A stretch of DNA of 64,000 bases from Siphonodentalium dalli (lineage: Eukaryota; Mollusca; Scaphopoda; Gadilida; Siphonodentaliidae), in assembly GCA_032622095.1 (NCBI GenBank), contig CP136061.1, forward strand, positions 23,624,991 to 23,688,990. The letters are read 5' to 3'. A program made the position numbers and the translations under genes. This document shows, piece after piece, positions 26,801 through 39,524 of this stretch (its first letter is position 1; every line of letters begins with the position of its first letter). The notes below the pieces were generated by a model. That model did not search any database. It saw only the letters and a list, made by a program, of their open reading frames with translations, and was not told the origin of the DNA.

Positions 26801-29800
26801 GTTATGACTTTTTCGAAGGATTTATGGCTCTTACCCAGAGATTCATGATTACAACTCAGGGATTTGTGACTTTTTCGAAGGATTTATGGCTCTAACCCAG
26901 AGATTCAAGAATACAACGCAGGGATTTATGACTTTTTCGAAGTATTTGTGGCTCTATCGCAGAGATTCATGAATACAACTCAGGGATTCATGACTTTTTC
27001 GAAGGATTTATGTCTCTAACCCCGAGATTCATGACTACAACTCAGGGATTTATGACTTTTTCGAAGGATTTATGGCTCTAACCCCGAGATTCATGACTAC
27101 AACTCAGGGAGTTATGACTTTTTCGAAGGATTTATGGTTCTAACCCAGAGATTCATGAATAGAACTCAGGGATTTATGACTTTTTCGAAGGATTTATGGT
27201 TCTAACCCAGAGATTCATGAATAGAACTCAGGGATTTATGACTTTTTCGAAGGATTTATGGTTCTAACCCAGAGATTCATGAATAGAACTCAGGGATTTA
27301 TGACTTTTTCGAAGGATTTATGGTTCTAACCCAGAGATTCATCAATACAACTCAGGGATTTATGACTTTTTCGAAGGATTTATGGTTCTAACCCAGAGAT
27401 TCATGATTACAACTCAGGGATTTATGACTTTATCGAAGGATTTATGGCTCTAACCCAGAGATTCGTGATTACAACTCAGGGATTTATGACTTTTTTGAAG
27501 GATTTATGGCTCTAACCCGGAGATTCATGAATACAATTCTGGGATTTGTGACTTTTTCGATGGATTTATGGCTCTAACCCCGAGATTCATGACTACAACT
27601 CAGGGATTTATGACTTTTTCGAAGGATTTGTGGTTCTTACCCAGTGATTCATGAATACAACTCAGATATTTATGACTTTTTCAAAGGATTTATGGTTCTA
27701 ACCCAGAGATTCATGAATACAACTCAGGGATTTATGACTTTTTCAAAGGATTTATGGTTCTAACCCAGAGATTCATGAATACAACTCAGGAATTTATAAC
27801 TTTTTCGAAGGATTTATGGCTCTAACCCAGAGATTCTTGACTACAACTCAGGGATTTGTGACTTTTTCGAAGGATTTGTGGCTCTAACCCAGAGATTCAT
27901 GAATACAACGCAGGGATTTATGACTTTTTCGAAGGATTTGTGGCTCTATCGCAGAGATTCATGAATACAACTCTGGGATTCATGACTTTTTCGAAGGATT
28001 TATGGCTCTAACCCCGAGATTCATGACTACAACTCAGGGATTTATGACTTTTTGCGAAGGATTTATGGCTCTAACCCCGAGATTCATGACTACAACTCAG
28101 GGATTTATGACTTTTTCGAAGGATTTATGGTTCTAACCCAGAGATTCACGAATAGAACTCAGGGAGTTATGACTTTTTCGAAGGATTTATGGTTCTAACC
28201 CAGAGATTCATGAATAGAACTCAGGGATTTATGACTTTTTCGAAGGATTTATGGTTCCAACCCAGAGATTCATGAATAGAACTCAGGGATTTATGACTTT
28301 TTCGAAGGATTTATGGCTTTAACCCCGAGATTCATGACTACAACTCAGGGATTTATGACTTTTTCGAAGGATTTATGGCTCTAACACCGAGATTCATGAC
28401 TACAACTCAGGGATTTATGACTTTTTCGAAGGATTTATGGCTCTAACCCCGAGATTCATGACTACAACTCAGGGATTTATGACTTTTTCGAAGGATTTGT
28501 GGCTCTAACCCAGAGATTCATGATTACAACTCAGGGATTTATGACTTTTTCGAAGGATTTATGGTTCTAACCCAGAGAATCATGAATAGAACTCAGGGAT
28601 TTATGACTTTTTCGAAGGATTTATGGCTCTAACCCCGAGATTCATGACTACAACTCGGGGATTTATGACTTTTTCGAAGGATTTGTGGCTCTAATCCAGA
28701 GATTCATGAATACAACGCAGGGATTTATGACTTTTTCGAAGGATTTATGGTTCTAACCCAGAGATTCATGATTACAACTCAGGGATTTATGACTGTTTTG
28801 AAGGATTTATGGCTCTAACCCGGAGATTCATGAATACAACGCAGGGATTTATGACTTTTTCGAAGGATTTGTGGCTCTAACCCCGAGATTCATGACTACA
28901 ACTCAGGGAGTTATGACTTTTTCGAAGGATTTGTGGCTCTAACCCAGAGATTCAAGAATACAACGCAGGGATTTATGACTTTTTCGAAGGATTTGTGGCT
29001 CTATCGCAGAGATTCATGAATACAACTCAGAGATTCATGACTTTTTCGAAGGATTTATGTCTCTAACCCCGAGATTCATGACTACAACTCAGGGATTTAT
29101 GACTTTTTCGAAGGATTTATGGCTCTAACCCCGAGATTCATGACTACAACTCAGGGAGTTATGACTTTTTCGAAGGATTTATGGTTCTAACCCAGAGATT
29201 CATGAATAGAACTCAGGGATTTATGACTTTTTCGAAGGATTTATGGTTCTAACCCAGAGATTCATGAATAGAACTCAGGGATTTATGACTTTTTCGAAGG
29301 ATTTATGGTTCTAACCCAGAGATTCATGAATAGAACTCAGGGATTTATGACTTTTTCGAAGGATTTATGGTTCTAACCCAGAGATTCATGAATACAACTC
29401 AGGGATTTATGACTTTTTCGAAGGATTTATGGTTCTAACCCAGAGATTCATTATTACAACTCAGGGATTTATGACTTTATCGAAGGATTTATGGCTCTAA
29501 CCCAGAGATTCGTGATTACAACTCAGGGATTTATGACTTTTTTGAAGGATTTATGGCTCTAACCCGGAGATTCATGAATACAATTCTGGGATTTGTGACT
29601 TTTTCGATGGATTTATGGCTCTAACCCCGAGATTCATGACTACAAATCAGGGATTTATGACTTTTTCGAAGGATTTGTGGTTCTTACCCAGTGATTCATG
29701 AATACAACTCAGGGATTTATGACTTTTTCAAAGGATTTATGGTTCTAACCCAGAGATTCATGAATACAACTCAGGGATTTATGACTTTTTGCGAAGGATT

Positions 29801-32259
29801 TATGGCTCTAACCCCGAGATTCATGACTACAACTCAGGAATTTATGACTTTTTCGAAGGATTTATGGTTCTAACCCAGAGATTCACGAATAGAACTCAGG
29901 GAGTTATGACTTTTTCGAAGGATTTATGGTTCTAACCCAGAGATTCATGAATAGAACTCAGGGATTTATGACTTTTTCGAAGGATTTATGGTTCTAACCC
30001 AGAGATTCATGAATAGAACTCAGGGATTTATGACTTTTTCGAAGGATTTATGGCTTTAACCCCGAGATTCATGACTACAACTCAGGGATTTATGACTTTT
30101 TCGAAGGATTTATGGCTCTAACACCGAGATTCATGACTACAACTCAGGGATTTATGACTTTTTCGAAGGATTTATGGCTCTAACCCCGAGATTCATGACT
30201 ACAACTCAGGGATTTATGACTTATTCGAAGGATTTGTGGCTCTAACCCAGAGATTCATGATTACAACTCAGGGATTTATGACTTTTTCGAAGGATTTATG
30301 GTTCTAACCCAGAGAATCATGAATAGAACTCAGGGATTTATGACTTTTTCGAAGGATTTATGGCTCTAACCCCGAGATTCATGACTACAACTCGGGGATT
30401 TATGACTTTTTCGAAGGATTTGTGGCTCTAATCCAGAGATTCATGAATACAACGCAGGGATTTATCACTTTTTCGAAGGATTTATGGTTCTAACCCAGAG
30501 ATTCATGATTACAACTCAGGGATTTATGACTGTTTTGAAGGATTTGTGGCTCTAACCCAGAGATTCAAGAATACAACGCAGGGATTTATGACTTGTTCGA
30601 AGGATTTGTGGCTCTATCGCAGAGATTCATGAATACAACTCAGAGATTCATGACTTTTTCGAAGGATTTATGTCTCTAACCCCGAGATTCATGACTACAA
30701 CTCAGGGATTTATGACTTTTTCGAATGATTTATGGCTCTAACCCCGAGATTCATGACTACAACTCAGGGAGTTATGACTTTTTCGAAGGATTTATGGTTC
30801 TAACCCAGAGATTCATGAATAGAACTCAGGGATTTATGACTTTTTCGAAGGATTTATGGTTCTAACCCAGAGATTCATGAATAGAACTCAGGGATTTATG
30901 ACTTTTTCGAAGGATTTATGGTTCTAACCCAGAGATTCATGAATAGAACTCAGGGATTTATGACTTTTTCGAAGGATTTATGGTTCTAACCCAGAGATTC
31001 ATGAATACAACTCAGGGATTTATGACTTTTTCGAAGGATTTATGGTTCTAACCCAGAGATTCATGATTACAACTCAGGGATTTATGACTTTATCGAAGGA
31101 TTTATGGCTCTAACCCAGAGATTCGTGATTACAACTCAGGGATTTATGACTTTTTTGAAGGATTTATGGCTCTAACCCGGAGATTCATGAATACAATTCT
31201 GGGATTTGTGACTTTTTCGATGGATTTATGGCTCTAACCCCGAGATTCATGACTACAAATCAGGGATTTATGACTTTTTCGAAGGATTTGTGGTTCTTAC
31301 CCAGTGATTCATGAATACAACTCAGGGATTTATGACTTTTTCAAAGGATTTATGGTTCTAACCCAGAGATTCATGAATACAACTCAGGGATTTATGACTT
31401 TTTCAAAGGATTTATGGTTCTAACCCAGAGATTCATGAATACAACTCAGGAATTTATGACTTTTTCGAAGGATTTATGGCTCTAACCCAGAGATTCTTGA
31501 CTACAACTCAGGGATTTATGACTTTTTCGAAGGATTATGGCTCTAACCCCGAGATTCATGACTACAAGCCAGGGATTTATGACTTTTTCGAAGGATTTAT
31601 GGCTCTAACCCAGAGATTCATGAATACAACGCAGGGATTTATGACTTTTTCGAAGGATTTATGGCTCTAACCCAGAGATTCATGATTACAACTCAGGGAT
31701 TTAGGACTTTATCGAAGGATTTTATATTAATATGGCTCTAACCCAGAGATTCATGACTACAACTCAGGGATTTATGACTTTTTCGAAGGATTTATGGCTC
31801 TAACCCAGAGATTCATGAATACAACGCAGGAATTTATGACTTTTTCGAAGGATTTATGGCTCTAACCCAGAGATTCATGAATACAACTCAGGGATTTATG
31901 ACTTTTTCGAACGATTTTTGGCTCTAACCCAGAGATTCATGATTACAACTCAGGGATTTATGACTTTTTCGAAGGATTTATGGTTCTAACCCAGAGATAC
32001 ATGAATAGAACTCAGGGATTTATGACTTTTTCGGAGGATTTATGGCTCTAACCCCGAGATTCATGACTATAACTCGGGGATTTATGACTTTTTCGAAGGA
32101 TTTGTGGCTCTAATCCAGAGATTCATGAATACAACGCAGGGATTTATGACTTTTTCGAAGGATTTATGGTTCTAACCCAGAGATTCATGATTACAACTCA
32201 GGGATTTATGACTGTTTTGAAGGATTTATGGCTCTAACCCGGAGATTCATGAATAGAAC
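23816..32259. repeat. 8,444-bp super-block, copy 2 (136 monomers)
   Basis: This is the tandem partner of 15372-23815. The 63-bp markers at 24022, 25945, 28054 and 29791 sit exactly 8,444 bp after those at 15578, 17501, 19610 and 21347. Base changes against copy 1 are at 24938, 26088, 26547, 28015, 28258 and 31704. After about 32266 the copies no longer correspond: the next monomer has GATTTATGAC, where copy 1 runs into GATTTGTGAC. The TTAGGACTTT change at 31704 is passed on to 37728, so that later block derives from this copy or its parent. Confidence 0.9.
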
Positions 32260-33500
32260 TCAGGGATTTATGACTTTTTCGAAGGATTTATGGTTCTAAC
32301 CCAGAGATTCATGATTACAACTCAGGGATTTATGACTGTTTTGAAGGATTTGTGGCTCTAACCCAGAGATTCAAGAATACAACGCAGGGATTTATGACTT
32401 TTTCGAAGGATTTGTGGCTCTATCGCAGAGATTCATGAATACAACTCAGGGATTCATGACTTTTTCGAAGGATTTATGTCTCTAACCCCGAGATTCATGA
32501 CTACAACTCAGGGATTTATGACTTTTTCGAAGGATTTATGGCTCTAACCCCGAGATTCATGACTACAACTCAGGGAGTTATGACTTTTTCGAAGGATTTA
32601 TGGTTCTAACCCAGAGATTCATGAATAGAACTCAGGGATTTATGACTTTTTCGAAGGATTTATGGTTCTAACCCAGAGATTCATGAATAGAACTCAGGGA
32701 TTTATGACTTTTTCGAAGGATTTATGGTTCTAACCCAGAGATTCATCAATACAACTCAGGGATTTATGACTTTTTCGAAGGATTTATGGTTCTAACCCAG
32801 AGATTCATGATTACAACTCAGGGATTTATGACTTTATCGAAGGATTTATGGCTCTAACCCAGAAATTCGTGATTACAACTCAGGGATTTATGACTTTTTT
32901 GAAGGATTTATGGCTCTAACCCGGAGATTCATGAATACAATTCTGGGATTTGTGACTTTTTCGATGGATTTATGGCTCTAACCCCGAGATTCATGACTAC
33001 AACTCAGGGATTTATGACTTTTTCGAAGGATTTGTGGTTCTTACCCAGTGATTCATGAATACAACTCAGGGATTTATGACTTTTTCAAAGGATTTATGGT
33101 TCTAACCCAGAGATTCATGAATACAACTCAGGGATTTATGACTTTTTCAAAGGATTTATGGTTCTAACCCAGAGATTCATGAATACAACTCAGGAATTTA
33201 TGACTTTTTCGAAGGATTTATGGCTCTAACCCAGAGATTCTTGACTACAACTCAGGGATTTGTGACTTTTTCGAAGGATTTGTGGCTCTAACCCAGAGAT
33301 TCATGAATACAACGCAGGGATTTATGACTTTTTCGAAGGATTTGTGGCTCTATCGCAGAGATTCATGAATACAACTCTGGGATTCATGACTTTTTCGAAG
33401 GATTTATGGCTCTAACCCCGAGATTCATGACTACAACTCAGGGATTTATGACTTTTTGCGAAGGATTTATGGCTCTAACCCCGAGATTCATGACTACAAC
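29780..33500. repeat. About 3.7-kb tract, copy 1 of a 6,024-bp offset duplication
   Basis: Markers at 29791 and 33458 are repeated at 35815 and 39482, both 6,024 bp on, and both intervals are 3,667 bp (59 monomers plus 9). The private change TTAGGACTTT is present in both (31701 and 37725), as are the 61-bp and 71-bp monomers next to it. To the left of 29780 the two places differ, since the markers are entered from different monomers. Confidence 0.85.
31724..31733. repeat. 71-bp monomer, insertion palindrome
   Basis: It lies 8,444 bp after 23280 and carries the private TTAGGACTTT change. Confidence 0.9.
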
Positions 33501-34340
33501 TCAGGAATTTATGACTTTTTCGAAGGATTTATGGTTCTAACCCAGAGATTCACGAATAGAACTCAGGGAGTTATGACTTTTTCGAAGGATTTATGGTTCT
33601 AACCCAGAGATTCATGAATAGAACTCAGGGATTTATGACTTTTTCGAAGGATTTATGGTTCTAACCCAGAGATTCATGAATAGAACTCAGGGATTTATGA
33701 CTTTTTCGAAGGATTTATGGCTTTAACCCCGAGATTCATGACTACAACTCAGGGATTTATGACTTTTTCGAAGGATTTATGGCTCTAACACCGAGATTCA
33801 TGACTACAACTCAGGGATTTATGACTTTTTCGAAGGATTTATGGCTCTAACCCCGAGATTCATGACTACAACTCAGGGATTTATGACTTATTCGAAGGAT
33901 TTGTGGCTCTAACCCAGAGATTCATGATTACAACTCAGGGATTTATGACTTTTTCGAAGGATTTATGGTTCTAACCCAGAGAATCATGAATAGAACTCAG
34001 GGATTTATGACTTTTTCGAAGGATTTATGGCTCTAACCCCGAGATTCATGACTACAACTCGGGGATTTATGACTTTTTCGAAGGATTTGTGGCTCTAATC
34101 CAGAGATTCATGAATACAACGCAGGGATTTATCACTTTTTCGAAGGATTTATGGTTCTAACCCAGAGATTCATGATTACAACTCAGGGATTTATGACTGT
34201 TTTGAAGGATTTGTGGCTCTAACCCAGAGATTCAAGAATACAACGCAGGGATTTATGACTTGTTCGAAGGATTTGTGGCTCTATCGCAGAGATTCATGAA
34301 TACAACTCAGAGATTCATGACTTTTTCGAAGGATTTATGT

Positions 34341-35332
34341 CTCTAACCCCGAGATTCATGACTACAACTCAGGGATTTATGACTTTTTCGAAGGATTTAT
34401 GGCTCTAACCCCGAGATTCATGACTACAACTCAGGGAGTTATGACTTTTTCGAAGGATTTATGGTTCTAACCCAGAGATTCATGAATAGAACTCAGGGAT
34501 TTATGACTTTTTCGAAGGATTTATGGTTCTAACCCAGAGATTCATGAATAGAACTCAGGGATTTATGACTTTTTCGAAGGATTTATGGTTCTAACCCAGA
34601 GATTCATCAATACAACTCAGGGATTTATGACTTTTTCGAAGGATTTATGGTTCTAACCCAGAGATTCATGATTACAACTCAGGGATTTATGACTTTATCG
34701 AAGGATTTATGGCTCTAACCCAGAAATTCGTGATTACAACTCAGGGATTTATGACTTTTTTGAAGGATTTATGGCTCTAACCCGGAGATTCATGAATACA
34801 ATTCTGGGATTTGTGACTTTTTCGATGGATTTATGGCTCTAACCCCGAGATTCATGACTACAACTCAGGGATTTATGACTTTTTCGAAGGATTTATGGCT
34901 CTAACCCCGAGATTCATGACTACAACTCAGGGAGTTATGACTTTTTCGAAGGATTTATGGTTCTAACCCAGAGATTCATGAATAGAACTCAGGGATTTAT
35001 GACTTTTTCGAAGGATTTATGGTTCTAACCCAGAGATTCATGAATAGAACTCAGGGATTTATGACTTTTTCGAAGGATTTATGGTTCTAACCCAGAGATT
35101 CATCAATACAACTCAGGGATTTATGACTTTTTCGAAGGATTTATGGTTCTAACCCAGAGATTCATGATTACAACTCAGGGATTTATGACTTTATCGAAGG
35201 ATTTATGGCTCTAACCCAGAAATTCGTGATTACAACTCAGGGATTTATGACTTTTTTGAAGGATTTATGGCTCTAACCCGGAGATTCATGAATACAATTC
35301 TGGGATTTGTGACTTTTTCGATGGATTTATGG
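34341..35332. repeat. Eight-monomer tandem duplication, 2 x 496 bp
   Basis: The copies are 34341-34836 and 34837-35332, with agreement running on to about 35387. Both carry the rare CATCAATAC, CAGAAATTCGTG, CTTTTTTGAAGG, CCCGGAG and CGATGG monomers in the same order; GGGAGTT lies at 34435 and 34931. I saw no difference between the copies. Confidence 0.85.
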
Positions 35333-35814
35333 CTCTAACCCCGAGATTCATGACTACAACTCAGGGATTTATGACTTTTTCGAAGGATTTGTGGTTCTTA
35401 CCCAGTGATTCATGAATACAACTCAGGGATTTATGACTTTTTCAAAGGATTTATGGTTCTAACCCAGAGATTCATGAATACAACTCAGGGATTTATGACT
35501 TTTTCAAAGGATTTATGGTTCTAACCCAGAGATTCATGAATACAACTCAGGAATTTATGACTTTTTCGAAGGATTTATGGCTCTAACCCAGAGATTCTTG
35601 ACTACAACTCAGGGATTTGTGACTTTTTCGAAGGATTTGTGGCTCTAACCCAGAGATTCATGAATACAACGCAGGGATTTATGACTTTTTCGAAGGATTT
35701 GTGGCTCTATCGCAGAGATTCATGAATACAACTCTGGGATTCATGACTTTTTCGAAGGATTTATGGCTCTAACCCCGAGATTCATGACTACAACTCAGGG
35801 ATTTATGACTTTTT

Positions 35815-38800
35815 GCGAAGGATTTATGGCTCTAACCCCGAGATTCATGACTACAACTCAGGAATTTATGACTTTTTCGAAGGATTTATGGTTCTAACCC
35901 AGAGATTCACGAATAGAACTCAGGGAGTTATGACTTTTTCGAAGGATTTATGGTTCTAACCCAGAGATTCATGAATAGAACTCAGGGATTTATGACTTTT
36001 TCGAAGGATTTATGGTTCTAACCCAGAGATTCATGAATAGAACTCAGGGATTTATGACTTTTTCGAAGGATTTATGGCTTTAACCCCGAGATTCATGACT
36101 ACAACTCAGGGATTTATGACTTTTTCGAAGGATTTATGGCTCTAACACCGAGATTCATGACTACAACTCAGGGATTTATGACTTTTTCGAAGGATTTATG
36201 GCTCTAACCCCGAGATTCATGACTACAACTCAGGGATTTATGACTTATTCGAAGGATTTGTGGCTCTAACCCAGAGATTCATGATTACAACTCAGGGATT
36301 TATGACTTTTTCGAAGGATTTATGGTTCTAACCCAGAGAATCATGAATAGAACTCAGGGATTTATGACTTTTTCGAAGGATTTATGGCTCTAACCCCGAG
36401 ATTCATGACTACAACTCGGGGATTTATGACTTTTTCGAAGGATTTGTGGCTCTAATCCAGAGATTCATGAATACAACGCAGGGATTTATCACTTTTTCGA
36501 AGGATTTATGGTTCTAACCCAGAGATTCATGATTACAACTCAGGGATTTATGACTGTTTTGAAGGATTTGTGGCTCTAACCCAGAGATTCAAGAATACAA
36601 CGCAGGGATTTATGACTTGTTCGAAGGATTTGTGGCTCTATCGCAGAGATTCATGAATACAACTCAGAGATTCATGACTTTTTCGAAGGATTTATGTCTC
36701 TAACCCCGAGATTCATGACTACAACTCAGGGATTTATGACTTTTTCGAATGATTTATGGCTCTAACCCCGAGATTCATGACTACAACTCAGGGAGTTATG
36801 ACTTTTTCGAAGGATTTATGGTTCTAACCCAGAGATTCATGAATAGAACTCAGGGATTTATGACTTTTTCGAAGGATTTATGGTTCTAACCCAGAGATTC
36901 ATGAATAGAACTCAGGGATTTATGACTTTTTCGAAGGATTTATGGTTCTAACCCAGAGATTCATGAATAGAACTCAGGGATTTATGACTTTTTCGAAGGA
37001 TTTATGGTTCTAACCCAGAGATTCATGAATACAACTCAGGGATTTATGACTTTTTCGAAGGATTTATGGTTCTAACCCAGAGATTCATGATTACAACTCA
37101 GGGATTTATGACTTTATCGAAGGATTTATGGCTCTAACCCAGAGATTCGTGATTACAACTCAGGGATTTATGACTTTTTTGAAGGATTTATGGCTCTAAC
37201 CCGGAGATTCATGAATACAATTCTGGGATTTGTGACTTTTTCGATGGATTTATGGCTCTAACCCCGAGATTCATGACTACAAATCAGGGATTTATGACTT
37301 TTTCGAAGGATTTGTGGTTCTTACCCAGTGATTCATGAATACAACTCAGGGATTTATGACTTTTTCAAAGGATTTATGGTTCTAACCCAGAGATTCATGA
37401 ATACAACTCAGGGATTTATGACTTTTTCAAAGGATTTATGGTTCTAACCCAGAGATTCATGAATACAACTCAGGAATTTATGACTTTTTCGAAGGATTTA
37501 TGGCTCTAACCCAGAGATTCTTGACTACAACTCAGGGATTTATGACTTTTTCGAAGGATTATGGCTCTAACCCCGAGATTCATGACTACAAGCCAGGGAT
37601 TTATGACTTTTTCGAAGGATTTATGGCTCTAACCCAGAGATTCATGAATACAACGCAGGGATTTATGACTTTTTCGAAGGATTTATGGCTCTAACCCAGA
37701 GATTCATGATTACAACTCAGGGATTTAGGACTTTATCGAAGGATTTTATATTAATATGGCTCTAACCCAGAGATTCATGACTACAACTCAGGGATTTATG
37801 ACTTTTTCGAAGGATTTATGGCTCTAACCCAGAGATTCATGAATACAACGCAGGAATTTATGACTTTTTCGAAGGATTTATGGCTCTAACCCAGAGATTC
37901 ATGAATACAACTCAGGGATTTATGACTTTTTCGAACGATTTTTGGCTCTAACCCAGAGATTCATGATTACAACTCAGGGATTTATGACTTTTTCGAAGGA
38001 TTTATGGTTCTAACCCAGAGATACATGAATAGAACTCAGGGATTTATGACTTTTTCGGAGGATTTATGGCTCTAACCCCGAGATTCATGACTATAACTCG
38101 GGGATTTATGACTTTTTCGAAGGATTTGTGGCTCTAATCCAGAGATTCATGAATACAACGCAGGGATTTATGACTTTTTCGAAGGATTTATGGTTCTAAC
38201 CCAGAGATTCATGATTACAACTCAGGGATTTATGACTGTTTTGAAGGATTTATGGCTCTAACCCGGAGATTCATGAATAGAACTCAGGGATTTATGACTT
38301 TTTCGAAGGATTTATGGTTCTAACCCAGAGATTCATGATTACAACTCAGGGATTTATGACTGTTTTGAAGGATTTGTGGCTCTAACCCAGAGATTCAAGA
38401 ATACAACGCAGGGATTTATGACTTTTTCGAAGGATTTGTGGCTCTATCGCAGAGATTCATGAATACAACTCAGGGATTCATGACTTTTTCGAAGGATTTA
38501 TGTCTCTAACCCCGAGATTCATGACTACAACTCAGGGATTTATGACTTTTTCGAAGGATTTATGGCTCTAACCCCGAGATTCATGACTACAACTCAGGGA
38601 GTTATGACTTTTTCGAAGGATTTATGGTTCTAACCCAGAGATTCATGAATAGAACTCAGGGATTTATGACTTTTTCGAAGGATTTATGGTTCTAACCCAG
38701 AGATTCATGAATAGAACTCAGGGATTTATGACTTTTTCGAAGGATTTATGGTTCTAACCCAGAGATTCATCAATACAACTCAGGGATTTATGACTTTTTC

Positions 38801-39524
38801 GAAGGATTTATGGTTCTAACCCAGAGATTCATGATTACAACTCAGGGATTTATGACTTTATCGAAGGATTTATGGCTCTAACCCAGAAATTCGTGATTAC
38901 AACTCAGGGATTTATGACTTTTTTGAAGGATTTATGGCTCTAACCCGGAGATTCATGAATACAATTCTGGGATTTGTGACTTTTTCGATGGATTTATGGC
39001 TCTAACCCCGAGATTCATGACTACAACTCAGGGATTTATGACTTTTTCGAAGGATTTGTGGTTCTTACCCAGTGATTCATGAATACAACTCAGGGATTTA
39101 TGACTTTTTCAAAGGATTTATGGTTCTAACCCAGAGATTCATGAATACAACTCAGGGATTTATGACTTTTTCAAAGGATTTATGGTTCTAACCCAGAGAT
39201 TCATGAATACAACTCAGGAATTTATGACTTTTTCGAAGGATTTATGGCTCTAACCCAGAGATTCTTGACTACAACTCAGGGATTTGTGACTTTTTCGAAG
39301 GATTTGTGGCTCTAACCCAGAGATTCATGAATACAACGCAGGGATTTATGACTTTTTCGAAGGATTTGTGGCTCTATCGCAGAGATTCATGAATACAACT
39401 CTGGGATTCATGACTTTTTCGAAGGATTTATGGCTCTAACCCCGAGATTCATGACTACAACTCAGGGATTTATGACTTTTTGCGAAGGATTTATGGCTCT
39501 AACCCCGAGATTCATGACTACAAC
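35815..39524. repeat. About 3.7-kb tract, copy 2 of the 6,024-bp offset duplication
   Basis: This is the partner of 29780-33500. It ends close to the marker at 39482, after which ACTCAGGGATT replaces the ACTCAGGAATT seen after the markers at 29791, 33458 and 35815. This last difference is useful for placing the right breakpoint. Confidence 0.82.
37748..37757. repeat. 71-bp monomer, insertion palindrome
   Basis: It lies 6,024 bp after 31724 with the same TTAGGACTTT change, so the two are direct duplicates. Confidence 0.9.
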
